A program made the translations under genes and the position numbers. The notes beneath the pieces were generated by a model. It was not told the DNA's origin. It was given only the letters and a program-made list of their open reading frames with translations, and did not search any database. This document shows, piece after piece, positions 24,526 through 33,392 of a stretch of DNA of 64,000 nt (positions within the stretch are counted from its first letter, which is position 1; every line of letters starts with the position of its first letter). The DNA is from Streptomyces fuscichromogenes. GTDB lineage: Bacteria > Actinomycetota > Actinomycetes > Streptomycetales > Streptomycetaceae. The stretch lies in the NCBI RefSeq assembly GCF_014645815.1, contig NZ_BMML01000002.1, positions 697,924 through 761,923 on the forward strand, read 5' to 3'.

Positions 24526-27500
24526 TCACACGGCCAGCGGCTCCAGGTCCCGGTACACCCGCCGCTCCTCCATGACGAAGCGGGAGATGCCGTTGTTCTC
24601 GCCGAGCTGCTGGCGCAGCCCCTGCAGTTTCCTGACGGCCTCCTCGCGCAGCGTCCGGGCCTCGTCCGGGCGGCCGAGGGCGCTCAGCGTGAGGGCGCCG
24701 TTGCTGACGACGGCCAGGGCCTCGGGATGCTGGGTGCCGAGGTCGGCACGGAGTGCGTCGATGCTGAGCCGCTCCCGCTCCCAGGCCTCCTCCAGCCGGC
24801 CGCTCTCGGCGAGCACGATGGCGTAGTTGGCGGAGCAGAACTGGGTGTGCGGGTGGTGGGCGCCCAGTACCTCGGTCATGCGCTCCAGCACCTTCTGGAA
24901 CACCGCCTCGGCCTGCTCGGTGTCACCGCAGCCCCAGTGGAAGACGCCGAGGTTGTTCATCGCGGTCTGGGTGTAGGGGTGGGCCTCGCCCGGCTTCTTC
25001 ACGTACTCGGTGAGCACCTTCTGGGCGACGTCGCGCGCCCCCTCCGGGTCCTCGGCCGCGAACCGGTCGGCGGCCAGGTTCAGTTCGCAGGCGAGCCAGT
25101 CCGGGGTGGGCTCGGTGTACTGCGAGCGGTACTGCTCCAGCGTCGCGGTCGTCAGCCGCCGCGCGTCCTCCAGCTCGCCCGCCCGGCGCAGCGACACCGC
25201 GAGCGACTTCGCACACCGCAACGTGCCCGGGAACTCCTTGCCGAGCACCCGCTTGTGCTGCTCGTACGCCCGCGACAGCACGGCCACCGACGCGCTGTAC
25301 TCGCCGACCTCGCGCAGGTCCCGGCCGAGGTTCTCCGCCGACGAGAGCGTGTAGATGTGATCGGCGCCGTGGACCTGGGTGCGCCGGGTCAGGGTGACGT
25401 CGTCGATCTGCCGGGCGTCCTTGTACCTGCCGACCATGCGCAGGGCCAGCGCGAGGTTGTTGGCCGCGTTCAGGGTGCGCGGGTGGGCCTCGTAGAACAG
25501 GTCGCTGAAGCCGTCGTGCGCCTCCTTCGCCAGTTCCACCGCCCTGGTGTACTCGCCCAGCGCCGCGAGGTCGCTGGAGAGGCCGGAGGTGGTGATGAAC
25601 GTGTGCGGGTGCCGGTTGCCGAGCCGTCGGCGCTGCCGGCCGAGCACGTCGTCGTCCATCTCCCGCGCCTCGACGTACAGCCCCTGGGAGCGCAGTACGT
25701 TGGCGAGCTGGCAGCGCAGGTACAGGTACTGCTCGTCGTCCTCGCCGAGCGGTTCCTTCCAGTGGGCGAGGAGTTCCTCGGCGAGCCGCTGCGCCCGCGG
25801 GAACTCGCCGCGCTTCCACAGGTAGCGGACCCGGTCGATGAGCAGCCGACGCGGCTCCGCCTCGGTGCAGTTGCGGATGTCGGAGGCGGTCAGATGCGGC
25901 CAGATGATGTCGAACTGCGGCCAGTTCTCGCGGTTGTCGGTGGGTTCGTCGCCCTTGGGGCGGGCGCCTCTGAGGATCTCGTGCACCGTGTGCCGGGCCT
26001 CGCGCCGGTCCTCCTCCGACATCTGGGAGCGGATCACCGCCTGCACCAGGCGGTGCACCTGGATCGAGCGGGAGATCTGGTCGACCTTGGCCAGCGCGAG
26101 CTTGCCGATCTCCCGCACCAGCTGGCCGATCAGCATGCTCTCCGTCAGGCGGAGGGCGGCGAGCATCTCGTCGCTGTCGTAGAGCAGTTCCGAGGAGATC
26201 GGCTCGGCGGCGAGGAACGCGCACAGCTGCAGCAGCCGGACCGAGGCGGGCGAGCGCTCCCGGAGCCGCTCGATGGAGATGTTCCAGGTGGCGGCCACCG
26301 TCTCGGGGTAGTCCGAGGGCTGGTTGAGCCCCATCACCGCGGCGGTCTCCTCGGTGAGACGGCGCAGGTACTCGGCCGTGGGCATGGCGGTCTCGGCCAG
26401 CCAGGCGCCGGCCTGCTCCACCGCCAGCGGCAGGTCGCCGACGGCCTCGGCGACCTGGTCGGCCTCCGTCCGGCTGAGCCCCGGGGCGCGCCGGGACAGG
26501 TGGTCGACGCTCTCCTGCCGCTGGAAGACGTCGACCTGGAGCGTCTGTCCCCGGTCCGACCAGGTCTGGTTGCGCGAGGTGACCAGGATGTGGCCGCCAC
26601 CCGTGGTGGGCATGTAACCGGCGAGGCCCTCCGGGTCGTCGGCGTTGTCGAAGACGAGGATCCACCGCTTGGTGGGGTTGCCCCGGGAGAGCATGCGCAC
26701 GGTTTCCTTGCTGGCCAGCGCCATGTCCTCGCCGCCGGGCGCGCCGATGCGGGAGCCGAGTTCGGCGAGCGAGGCCACCACGTTGTCGACGTTCTCGGCC
26801 GGCACCCACCACACCAGGTCGTAGTCGGCGCCGAACCGGTGCACGTACTCCAGGGCGATCTGCGTCTTGCCGACCCCGCCCATCCCGAACAACGCCTGGT
26901 GCTGGGGCAGCACGGTCGTCATGCCGCTGCGCAGCTGCTCCCGTACCTTTTCGAGGATGTACCCGCGGCCGGTGAAGGTGCTGTTGCGCTGCGGCACGTT
27001 CCAGTGGTCGGGGGCATGGCCGGGGAACCGGGGCGCCGCCGGTCCGCCCTTCGGCAGCTGCGCGGGCAGTTCGAGCGCGCTGAGCAGCGCGGCCTCGCAT
27101 CCCGCTTCGTCGAGTCCGTGCAGGTCGACCAGGTCGGTCTGGTTCTGGTACGACTCCGGCGGCTGCACCTCGTCGACCCGTACCGGGACCAGTGATCCCG
27201 GCGGCCCGTCGCCGGCCGCCGGGGCCAGCAGGAACTCGGTGTGCCGGGAGTCGTACAGCGCCTTGGACCACAGCACCAGGGCGCGGCTGCCGGGGGCGGG
27301 ACTGCCGATCGGACCGCCCGCCAGGTCGTGCAGGGTGACGGTGCAGCCCGCCCGTTTCAGCAGCGACTCGACCCAGTCGGCCCACATCCGGTTCTCCGCC
27401 GCGTAGGCGATCGCCACCCGCGTCTCGGAGGTCTGCGGCCGCCGCCGGATGAACGCGTCCCGGCAGCGCAGCCGCACCTGGTCCGGGATCTGCGGCAGCG

Positions 27501-28452
27501 CGGTGACCTCGTTGTCGGTCACGAAGGCGGTGAGCCGCTCGAACGCGGACAGCAGCGACTTCGGGTCGCCCTTCTTGTCCCCGACGACGGCGAGCGTCTC
27601 CTCGTACGCGTAGTAGGGCTTGTACGGTATTTCGACGCTGCCCCAGTAGGCGGTGACCTCGTCGGCGCTCAGCCGCTCCCCGTCCGGTCCCTTGGGGAGT
27701 CCGGCGAACTTCGTCCGGGCCACCGCGCGGCCCGCCTCGACCTTGTCCTTCTCGCCGTCGTCGACGCGCATCGGCACGGGCAGCACCCGGATCCGCCGCT
27801 TGCGGTGTTCGTCACCGACGCTGTACGCCACGTCGGCGGCGCCGTCCAGGGCCTGGTCGCTGAAGGTGAAGCAGTCGACGAGGAGGTCGGGCATCTGCAG
27901 GGTGCAGATGTCCGCGGTGTCCGACCGCCCGGTGCGCGAGTCGATCAGGACGTAGTCGTAGGACCGCTTCATGCTGTCGCGCAGCGCCTCCAGGAACATG
28001 CCGCCGCCGAGCCGGTCGTAGAAGTTGTCCCACTCCAGCGAGGACGCCGTGCCCGAGTAGGCGCGGAACTGCTTTCCCGCGGAGAGGAAGTCGAGCGAGC
28101 CGCCGTTCTCGAAGCCGAGCCCCTGCCGTTCGGGGGAGAGCGAGACGGCGTGCTGTTCGACGTCCGCGAACTCCAGGTGCCAGGGGCCGGTGCGGCTGAT
28201 GCCGTCCGTCGCCGCCCAGGCGTAGTCCTGGAGGATGTTGAGGACGCCCCCGGTGGCGGCGAGCACGTTGGGGTCCAGGAACGGGTGGAAGAAACGATCC
28301 AGCCCCGGGGCCTCCAGGTCCCAGTCCACGGCGAGCACGCGTTTGCCGTTGGCGGCCAGGATCCACGCCGTGTTGGCGAGCGCCATCGTCCGCCCGGTGC
28401 CGCCCTTGTACGAGTAGAAGGTGATGATGCGTCCGTCCCTTGCGGCCGTCAT
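24526..28452 (-). CDS. fxsT: FxsT: ParA-like ATPase / TIR-like / NB-ARC / TPR protein of the FxSxx-COOH system
   Basis: A 1308-residue protein. Residues 8-300 form a ParA/MinD-like SIMIBI ATPase with an altered Walker A, KGGTGRT at 16-22 (Arg where Lys is usual). Residues ~345-480 look like a TIR/SEFIR-type domain (ETRVAIAYAAENRMWADWVE). An NB-ARC NTPase follows (STFTGRGYILEKV near 485, P-loop GMGGVGKTQIA near 523, LVFDNADDPEG, GDLPLAVEQAG), then TPRs from ~850 to the end. This matches the FxsT family of FxSxx-COOH RiPP loci and is homologous in its second half to the system A giant. Its ATG overlaps the fxsC stop (ATGA). It is probably a regulator or sensor; the role is not established. Confidence 0.88.
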   Translation of the reverse strand: MTAARDGRIITFYSYKGGTGRTMALANTAWILAANGKRVLAVDWDLEAPGLDRFFHPFLDPNVLAATGGVLNILQDYAWAATDGISRTGPWHLEFADVEQHAVSLSPERQGLGFENGGSLDFLSAGKQFRAYSGTASSLEWDNFYDRLGGGMFLEALRDSMKRSYDYVLIDSRTGRSDTADICTLQMPDLLVDCFTFSDQALDGAADVAYSVGDEHRKRRIRVLPVPMRVDDGEKDKVEAGRAVARTKFAGLPKGPDGERLSADEVTAYWGSVEIPYKPYYAYEETLAVVGDKKGDPKSLLSAFERLTAFVTDNEVTALPQIPDQVRLRCRDAFIRRRPQTSETRVAIAYAAENRMWADWVESLLKRAGCTVTLHDLAGGPIGSPAPGSRALVLWSKALYDSRHTEFLLAPAAGDGPPGSLVPVRVDEVQPPESYQNQTDLVDLHGLDEAGCEAALLSALELPAQLPKGGPAAPRFPGHAPDHWNVPQRNSTFTGRGYILEKVREQLRSGMTTVLPQHQALFGMGGVGKTQIALEYVHRFGADYDLVWWVPAENVDNVVASLAELGSRIGAPGGEDMALASKETVRMLSRGNPTKRWILVFDNADDPEGLAGYMPTTGGGHILVTSRNQTWSDRGQTLQVDVFQRQESVDHLSRRAPGLSRTEADQVAEAVGDLPLAVEQAGAWLAETAMPTAEYLRRLTEETAAVMGLNQPSDYPETVAATWNISIERLRERSPASVRLLQLCAFLAAEPISSELLYDSDEMLAALRLTESMLIGQLVREIGKLALAKVDQISRSIQVHRLVQAVIRSQMSEEDRREARHTVHEILRGARPKGDEPTDNRENWPQFDIIWPHLTASDIRNCTEAEPRRLLIDRVRYLWKRGEFPRAQRLAEELLAHWKEPLGEDDEQYLYLRCQLANVLRSQGLYVEAREMDDDVLGRQRRRLGNRHPHTFITTSGLSSDLAALGEYTRAVELAKEAHDGFSDLFYEAHPRTLNAANNLALALRMVGRYKDARQIDDVTLTRRTQVHGADHIYTLSSAENLGRDLREVGEYSASVAVLSRAYEQHKRVLGKEFPGTLRCAKSLAVSLRRAGELEDARRLTTATLEQYRSQYTEPTPDWLACELNLAADRFAAEDPEGARDVAQKVLTEYVKKPGEAHPYTQTAMNNLGVFHWGCGDTEQAEAVFQKVLERMTEVLGAHHPHTQFCSANYAIVLAESGRLEEAWERERLSIDALRADLGTQHPEALAVVSNGALTLSALGRPDEARTLREEAVRKLQGLRQQLGENNGISRFVMEERRVYRDLEPLAV

Positions 28453-29750
28453 GCCTCTCCTCCGGGGTCGTCTCCCGTGTCCGGGTCGGACGGCGGGTAG
28501 GGGTCCGCCAGACGGGGTCTGGGGACGTGCGGGCCCGGCGGCAGTCGGACCTCCGCGTTCTTCAGGAACTGCCGGGTCGTGTAGGCGACCACCTCGGGCA
28601 GCACCCTGGTGAAGGACTTGAGCGTGGGGACGCCGTTGACGGCGATCCGGGTGTCGCCGCGCCGGGCCCGCTCCAGGATCGTCGGCATCACCCGCTCCAG
28701 CTCCTCGGCGAGCCGGCGCCCCTGCTCCCCGTGGTTCTGCAGGTCCGTCCGGCAGCGCGGCACGATCGCGCTCACCCACGGGCGGGCGTACGCGTCGAAC
28801 GTCTTCAGTCTGCCCCGGCGCTCCTCGTCGGTCAGCGCCCACTGGTCCACGAGCAGGATGCCGGGCTGCCGGTCCCCGGACGGCTGCGGTTCCTCCCCGG
28901 GGGGCTCGTCGTCGAAGGCGGCGACGGTCACCCGGTAGTCCAGGGAGCGGATCAGCTCCTCGGCATGCGCGGACAGCGCTCGCGTGGACTCGGTCTGGTA
29001 CGGGTTCCAGTCCAGCGCGTCGTCCCCGTACGGCCCGGTGTCGCGGTGGTCGGGCACGGAGTCCTCGGTGGGAGCGGCCACCGTCAGCCGGATGTGCCGG
29101 GGTCCGGTGCCACGCGGTTTGAAGGCGCTCGGGGTGCTCTCGTAGTCCCGGGGGCGTCCGCGCGGCAGCTGGGACTCGCCGGCCGCCTGCACGATCCGCT
29201 CGGCGAGGCCGAACACGGTCTCGTCGTACTCGTCGCGCAGCCGGCTGAGCTTGATCAGCCCGTAGATCCCGTTGTTCAGGTACCGCCCGCCCGAGGACAC
29301 GTCCTCGACATGGATGTGCCGTACGGAGTCCGGGAGTTCGCGCATGTCGACGCGGGTCCACAGGGCGGCCACGATGGCCGAGGCGGTGGCCGTCCCGGTG
29401 GTCCGGGCGTTCAGCATCCGTTCGTGGAAGGCGTACCACTCGCGGCCGCACATCTCGCTGGAGAAGTAGCGCGGAGAGAACAGCGGCACGAACACCCGGC
29501 AGGCGGCGAGGTTCTCGCTCAGCTTCTCGGGCCAGCCCTCCCCGGACCGCATCTCCCGGTCCATGAACCCGGCCGGTGACCCCGCGGGCAGGTCGGTGAG
29601 CGCCATGATGTGGCTGGACAGGTCGTTGAACAGGACCCGCACCCAGTGGTCGGGGTCCCCGCTGTCCGGACCCCACTGCGGGGTGTGGGCGTACGACAGG
29701 AAGAAATAGGGCCGGTTGTCCGGAACCCGATCCTGCACCCAGTCCCCCAT
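28449..29750 (-). CDS. fxsC: FxsC: TIR-like protein of the FxSxx-COOH system
   Basis: A 433-residue protein starting at ATG 29750. Residues ~12-200 resemble a TIR domain: RPYFFLSYAHTPQWG, FMDREMRSGEGW, then CRVFVPLFSPRYFSSEMCGREWYAF, which has the E/W pattern near the TIR active site. The remaining ~200 residues are a second alpha/beta domain (RVTVAAFDDEP, GILLVDQWAL). The family FxsC is defined by its place in fxs loci. Whether the TIR-like part hydrolyses NAD is unknown. The stop overlaps the fxsT start. Upstream, a 113-bp gap separates it from the acetyltransferase. Confidence 0.87.
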   Translation of the reverse strand: MGDWVQDRVPDNRPYFFLSYAHTPQWGPDSGDPDHWVRVLFNDLSSHIMALTDLPAGSPAGFMDREMRSGEGWPEKLSENLAACRVFVPLFSPRYFSSEMCGREWYAFHERMLNARTTGTATASAIVAALWTRVDMRELPDSVRHIHVEDVSSGGRYLNNGIYGLIKLSRLRDEYDETVFGLAERIVQAAGESQLPRGRPRDYESTPSAFKPRGTGPRHIRLTVAAPTEDSVPDHRDTGPYGDDALDWNPYQTESTRALSAHAEELIRSLDYRVTVAAFDDEPPGEEPQPSGDRQPGILLVDQWALTDEERRGRLKTFDAYARPWVSAIVPRCRTDLQNHGEQGRRLAEELERVMPTILERARRGDTRIAVNGVPTLKSFTRVLPEVVAYTTRQFLKNAEVRLPPGPHVPRPRLADPYPPSDPDTGDDPGGEA

Positions 29751-29863
29751 GTCCGCGCGTCCCCCTGCCCGTCGGCAAGCCGCCGGACCGTCCCCGTCGC
29801 CGGTGCGTGCCTCCGCCGGACTCAACAATGTGCCCGACGGACGCCGTTTCCGGTTCACTGTTT

Positions 29864-30646
29864 TCAGGCCAAAGCCCGTCGATATCGAGACATCTGGCCC
29901 CTGGCGTGGCCCACCACGTCCCGCATGGAGCAGAGCACCACCGTCCGCGAGGCCCACTCCGCCTCGGCGACCATGCGGCGCGGCAGCCGGGCGCCGATCT
30001 CCCCGAAGTCGCTGTCGTCCAGGGCGAGATCGCGGTACCGGACCCAGTTTCCCTTGTCGCCCACCACGCACCGGTACGTACGCCGGGGCGGCCTGGGGCG
30101 CATGAGGTACTCGGCGTAGTGGAACGCGCTGCACACCTCGAACCCGACCCGCAGCAGCAGGATCTGGGCGTCGGCGGCGTACAGCCCGCGCATCGGGGAG
30201 AGCCTGCCGAGATGGCTGCGGCGCGGGTGGCGGCGGAGCAACTGCCGTGCCCGCGGCCCGAGTCCGGCCAGCGAGGTCTGCGGATGCGCACTGCGTACCG
30301 CCCCGTGCGTCGACCACACGCACTCGGCGAGCGCCCCCATCGTCGGGCACCCGCTGGCGTCCGGGTCGAACGGCGGCATCGTCCCGCGGTACTGGGCCGC
30401 CTCCGCCTCGCTCATGCCCGCGACGGCCTCCCGGTAGGCCCGCGAGGTGTCGGAGTTCTCCGGCGTGAACGTGGGCACGACCAGGGTGCCCTCGGCGCCG
30501 AGCGCGCCACGCAGCGCGTCCCGGACCGACTCCGGGGCGACCCCGGTGCCGCTCAGCGAGGCGTGCACCATCAGCACCCCGCCCCGCCGGACGCCCAACG
30601 AGCGCAGCAGGCCGCCCAGTTCCGCCGACTGTGCCACTTCGGTCAT
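29864..30646 (-). CDS. AAC(3)-family N-acetyltransferase in the fxs locus
   Basis: A 260-residue protein starting at ATG 30646, whose ATGA overlap with the fxsB stop shows coupling. It has the aminoglycoside 3-N-acetyltransferase/FrbF fold: GGVLMVHASLSGTG, GALGAEGTLVVPTFT, then CPTMGALAECVWSTHGAVRSAHP and SLAGLGPRARQLL. These are acetyl-CoA dependent enzymes. A member inside fxs loci more likely acetylates the RiPP, or helps its maturation, than gives drug resistance. Ending: VVGHARGQMSRYRRALA. The substrate is not knowable from sequence. Confidence 0.87.
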   Translation of the reverse strand: MTEVAQSAELGGLLRSLGVRRGGVLMVHASLSGTGVAPESVRDALRGALGAEGTLVVPTFTPENSDTSRAYREAVAGMSEAEAAQYRGTMPPFDPDASGCPTMGALAECVWSTHGAVRSAHPQTSLAGLGPRARQLLRRHPRRSHLGRLSPMRGLYAADAQILLLRVGFEVCSAFHYAEYLMRPRPPRRTYRCVVGDKGNWVRYRDLALDDSDFGEIGARLPRRMVAEAEWASRTVVLCSMRDVVGHARGQMSRYRRALA

Positions 30647-32805
30647 GGTGCCTCGCAGACGCTGGTCCACTGCGACCACAGCCGGGCCACCAACACGGCC
30701 CCGGTCGCCGTGAGTTCGGACTCCGGCAGCAGGGTGAGCGCGGTGAGCGCGCGGGCCGCCTCCGCATGTGCCGCCCGGCCCAGCCCGTCGTCCGCCCGGT
30801 CCAGCAGGGCGCCCGCGGGGCTGCCCGGCCGGTGCAGGTCGGCCGTCTCGCGCAGCGCGGTGAGGCGGGCCCGGCGGCCGATGCGGGGGAGTTCCCGGGC
30901 GAACTCCTCGGGGGTCACGTCGACCGCCACGCCCAGCGCCCCGAACCCGTGGCCGCCGAGCGCCAGACCGCTGCCCGCCTGCAGCGGGGTGAGGACGGTG
31001 GGCCGGAACACGTCCGGGTCGCGCTGCCGGGCCGGCGCGTCCTTCCCCAGCAACTCGTAGGCGCGGGCCATGCGTTCGGCGAACTCACCGCATTCGAGCG
31101 GTGGGGCGACGGGGAACGGGAAGCAGTCCCGGTAGGGGTCGGCGTCGTCGACCAGCGGGCCGTCCTGGACCGGCAGCCGGTCGACGGGCCGCCAGCGCGC
31201 GGAGACGGGGGCCCCGTCGAGACGGATCCGGCTCCCGCCGGTCCCGCCGCCCTCGCGTACCCGGAAGGCGTCCGGTGCCACGGTGACCTCGACCCGGCCG
31301 GGGGCGTCCAGCCGGTAGGTGCCCCAGGTGGGCAGGTGCAGCCGGGTGCCGGGCTGGTCCCAGGACAGGGTGGCCGCCACCCCCGCCCGCAGGGCCGCGG
31401 CGACGGCCAACGACATGAACCGGGCCGTGTCGGCGGGGCCGCGCAGGGAGCGCTGGAGACCGGTGCGCACATAAGGATGCGCGAGCACCTCGTCCAGGCG
31501 GGGGGCGGCCGCCGGGTCGGCGTCCAGCGCCAGCAGCAGCCGCCAGGCGTCGGCCCAGTCCGGCTCGGCCGCCAGATGCTCCTGGGCCCGGCGCAGCAGC
31601 ACCCGGTCCAGCTCCAGCTGCGCCCAGGCGAGTCGGGCCGAGCCCAGCACCGCGGGCGAGAAGGAGCGGTCGGTGACCCGGTCGGCGATGCCCTCCACCA
31701 GGGAGCGCAGATCGGCGCAGAAGACACTGGGGTTGTCGAAGCCGTTCGCCGAGCTGTACCGGTGCCCGTACAGACCGCCGCCGCAGGACCGCACCACCGG
31801 ACAGCGGCGGCAGGTGTCGCTGAGCGCGTCGACGCCGCCCCGCCGGGCCTGGACACCGGAGTGCGCGGCGAACTCCGTGAAACCGTGTCGGAAGACGTCG
31901 TACCCGGTCTCGGGAGCGCCCGGGTAGGCGGTCTTGAGCCAGTCGGCCTGTTCGAAGGCGCCGTCCGTCTCGATCACGGCGAGGTCGCTGGGCGCCAGCC
32001 CCAGTGCCTCGGTCAGCGGCGGCCCGCCGCGCAGTGTGCTGAGCACCGAGTCGAAGGTCCGCACCGGCATCGGGCGGCCCTGCTGCTCCCAGCGGTCGAA
32101 GACCGCCAGCAGCCAGTCGGCGTACGGGGTGGCGGCCCGGTCCGGGTTGGGCGGCGGGCTGTCCCAGGTGGAGTGCGGAAGCAGGTAGTCGATCCGCGGC
32201 GGGGCCAGCTCGGTGAGGGCGTCGTGCACGGCGACCGGGTCGTTCGCCACGTCCACCGTGCACAGCACTCCGCTGAACAGGTGACGGTACTCGGGCTCCT
32301 GGAGCAGCCGGATGCCGCGGACCACGCGGTCGTGGCTGCTGCGGCCCCTGCGGTCCAGCCGGTGCCGGTCGTTGGCCGCGCGGTCGCCGTCCAGCGACAC
32401 CCCGACCTGGACCCCGAACTCCCGGCAGACGTCCAGGTGCCGTCGGTTCAGGGTGACCGCGTTGGTGTGCATGCGCAGGTCGAGCGAGGTCAGCGGGGCG
32501 AGGACGCGGGTGAGCTCGGCGCAGATGTCCCGCAGCCGGGCCGGGCCGACCAGCAGGGGTTCGCCGCCGTGCAGGATCACCGAGACGGATTCGAGGGCCC
32601 GTGCCCTGACATGCTCGGCCAGCCGGGCGGCGACGGCGCGCACGGTCTCCGGACGGATGAAGGTCGGGCGGGACCGCCAGCTCTGATCGGCGTGCTGGTA
32701 CACGTAACAGTGGTCACAGAGCAGATCGCACCTACTGTGGATCTTGAGGACCAGCTGTCTCAGAGGTGGGTCGTCGGGCGACTGGCTCGTCACTGACGCA
32801 GTCAA
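30643..32805 (-). CDS. fxsB: FxsB: radical SAM/SPASM cyclophane-forming peptide maturase
   Basis: A 720-residue enzyme. The radical SAM cluster motif is CDLLCDHC at residues 26-33 and HGGEPLL follows; the SPASM-type cysteine cluster is CRRCPVVRSCGGGLYGHRYS near residues 331-350, with a further Cys in NPSVFC. Family members link residues of FxSxx-COOH peptides into cyclophane rings. The C-terminal ~320 residues correspond to the fused HExxH-family domain, but I find no HExxH sequence, so this part looks degenerate. The start is TTG 32805 or GTG 32793. GGGGTGGGA lies eight bases before the TTG, which I prefer. It is 147 bp downstream of fxsA. Confidence 0.9.
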   Translation of the reverse strand: MTASVTSQSPDDPPLRQLVLKIHSRCDLLCDHCYVYQHADQSWRSRPTFIRPETVRAVAARLAEHVRARALESVSVILHGGEPLLVGPARLRDICAELTRVLAPLTSLDLRMHTNAVTLNRRHLDVCREFGVQVGVSLDGDRAANDRHRLDRRGRSSHDRVVRGIRLLQEPEYRHLFSGVLCTVDVANDPVAVHDALTELAPPRIDYLLPHSTWDSPPPNPDRAATPYADWLLAVFDRWEQQGRPMPVRTFDSVLSTLRGGPPLTEALGLAPSDLAVIETDGAFEQADWLKTAYPGAPETGYDVFRHGFTEFAAHSGVQARRGGVDALSDTCRRCPVVRSCGGGLYGHRYSSANGFDNPSVFCADLRSLVEGIADRVTDRSFSPAVLGSARLAWAQLELDRVLLRRAQEHLAAEPDWADAWRLLLALDADPAAAPRLDEVLAHPYVRTGLQRSLRGPADTARFMSLAVAAALRAGVAATLSWDQPGTRLHLPTWGTYRLDAPGRVEVTVAPDAFRVREGGGTGGSRIRLDGAPVSARWRPVDRLPVQDGPLVDDADPYRDCFPFPVAPPLECGEFAERMARAYELLGKDAPARQRDPDVFRPTVLTPLQAGSGLALGGHGFGALGVAVDVTPEEFARELPRIGRRARLTALRETADLHRPGSPAGALLDRADDGLGRAAHAEAARALTALTLLPESELTATGAVLVARLWSQWTSVCEAP

Positions 32806-32952
32806 TCAGAGTTCCCACCCCCGAGGCGGCCCAAACCACTTAAACGGTGGGAGTGTTGACGTCCATCGGTGCACTGACGTGGGCACGGGTGGTAGGCGTG
32901 TCCGCCGGGCGCACCCACGTCCGTGTGAACGGTCTCGGGCCGTCGTTCCCGG

Positions 32953-33132
32953 TCAGAGGTGTGAGTTGAACGCGTTCGACTGTCCCGAGCGGGGGTCGGC
33001 GGCGTCGGTCACACGGCCCGCGATGTGCGCCGCGGCGATCCCGTACGGGTCGATGTCCGCCAGCGGCTTGCGTCGGGCGGCCGGCTCGACAGTGGGGGAG
33101 GTGACCCTGATGGGCGTCTTGCTGAGCATCAT
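32953..33132 (-). CDS. fxsA: FxsA: FxSxx-COOH RiPP precursor peptide
   Basis: A 59-residue precursor peptide starting with the double ATG at 33132/33129. The leader reads SKTPIRVTSPTVEPAARRKP, the middle has LADIDPYGIAAAHIAGRV, and the protein ends with SNAFNSHL. The last five residues, FNSHL, fit the F-x-S-x-x-COOH signature exactly. FxsB is expected to form a cyclophane on this C-terminal Phe region. An alternative upstream ATG (33219) would add 29 residues but has a poor site; GGAG lies 13-16 bases before ATG 33132. It is first in the operon fxsA-fxsB-AAC(3)-fxsC-fxsT. Confidence 0.93.
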   Translation of the reverse strand: MMLSKTPIRVTSPTVEPAARRKPLADIDPYGIAAAHIAGRVTDAADPRSGQSNAFNSHL

Positions 33133-33263
33133 GATTGTCTCGTCGCTCCGGTTCGGGTGAGGGGAACGGTCCTGGGTACGGGTGTCGTCCCGTCGTCGTG
33201 GTCGGCCCCGGTGGCCCAAGGGATGACGAACCGTCGAGCGAGTCTGGTCCCGATGGTGCGGAC

Positions 33264-33269
33264 CCTATA
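33264..33269 (-). promoter_or_regulatory. possible -10 element for fxsA
   Basis: The hexamer TATAGG (minus strand) lies in an AT-rich spot about 130 bp upstream of the fxsA start, in otherwise GC-rich DNA. No good -35 is visible at 17-18 bp, so the call is weak. Confidence 0.25.
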
Positions 33270-33339
33270 CCAGGAATGCCCTGCGCACGTCTTGTGCCAG
33301 GAGCGGCTTTCCGTCCTCATTGAATTCTCAAGCCGGTTT

Positions 33340-33390
33340 TTCGGGGGCGCGCGAAAGCCTTCGGGGGCGCGCGGGTAATTCGGGGGGCGT
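33340..33390. repeat. 20-bp tandem repeat before the SLATT gene
   Basis: TTCGGGGGCGCGCG occurs at 33340-33353 and 33360-33373, with a third partial copy TCGGGGGGCG at 33380-33389 that also supplies the ribosome site of the SLATT gene (ATG 33393). The 20-bp period puts the copies nearly on one face of the helix, so it could bind a regulator. Confidence 0.6.
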
Positions 33391-33392
33391 TC

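Noticed and set aside
28450..30291. Long N-terminal extension of fxsT upstream of ATG 28452
   Set aside because: It reads through fxsC and the acetyltransferase on the same strand in another frame; ATG 28452 starts exactly at the ATPase domain.
32744..33160. Small plus-strand frame opposite fxsA
   Set aside because: It is Arg/Val-rich and overlaps the well-supported precursor peptide; no ribosome site or domain was found.
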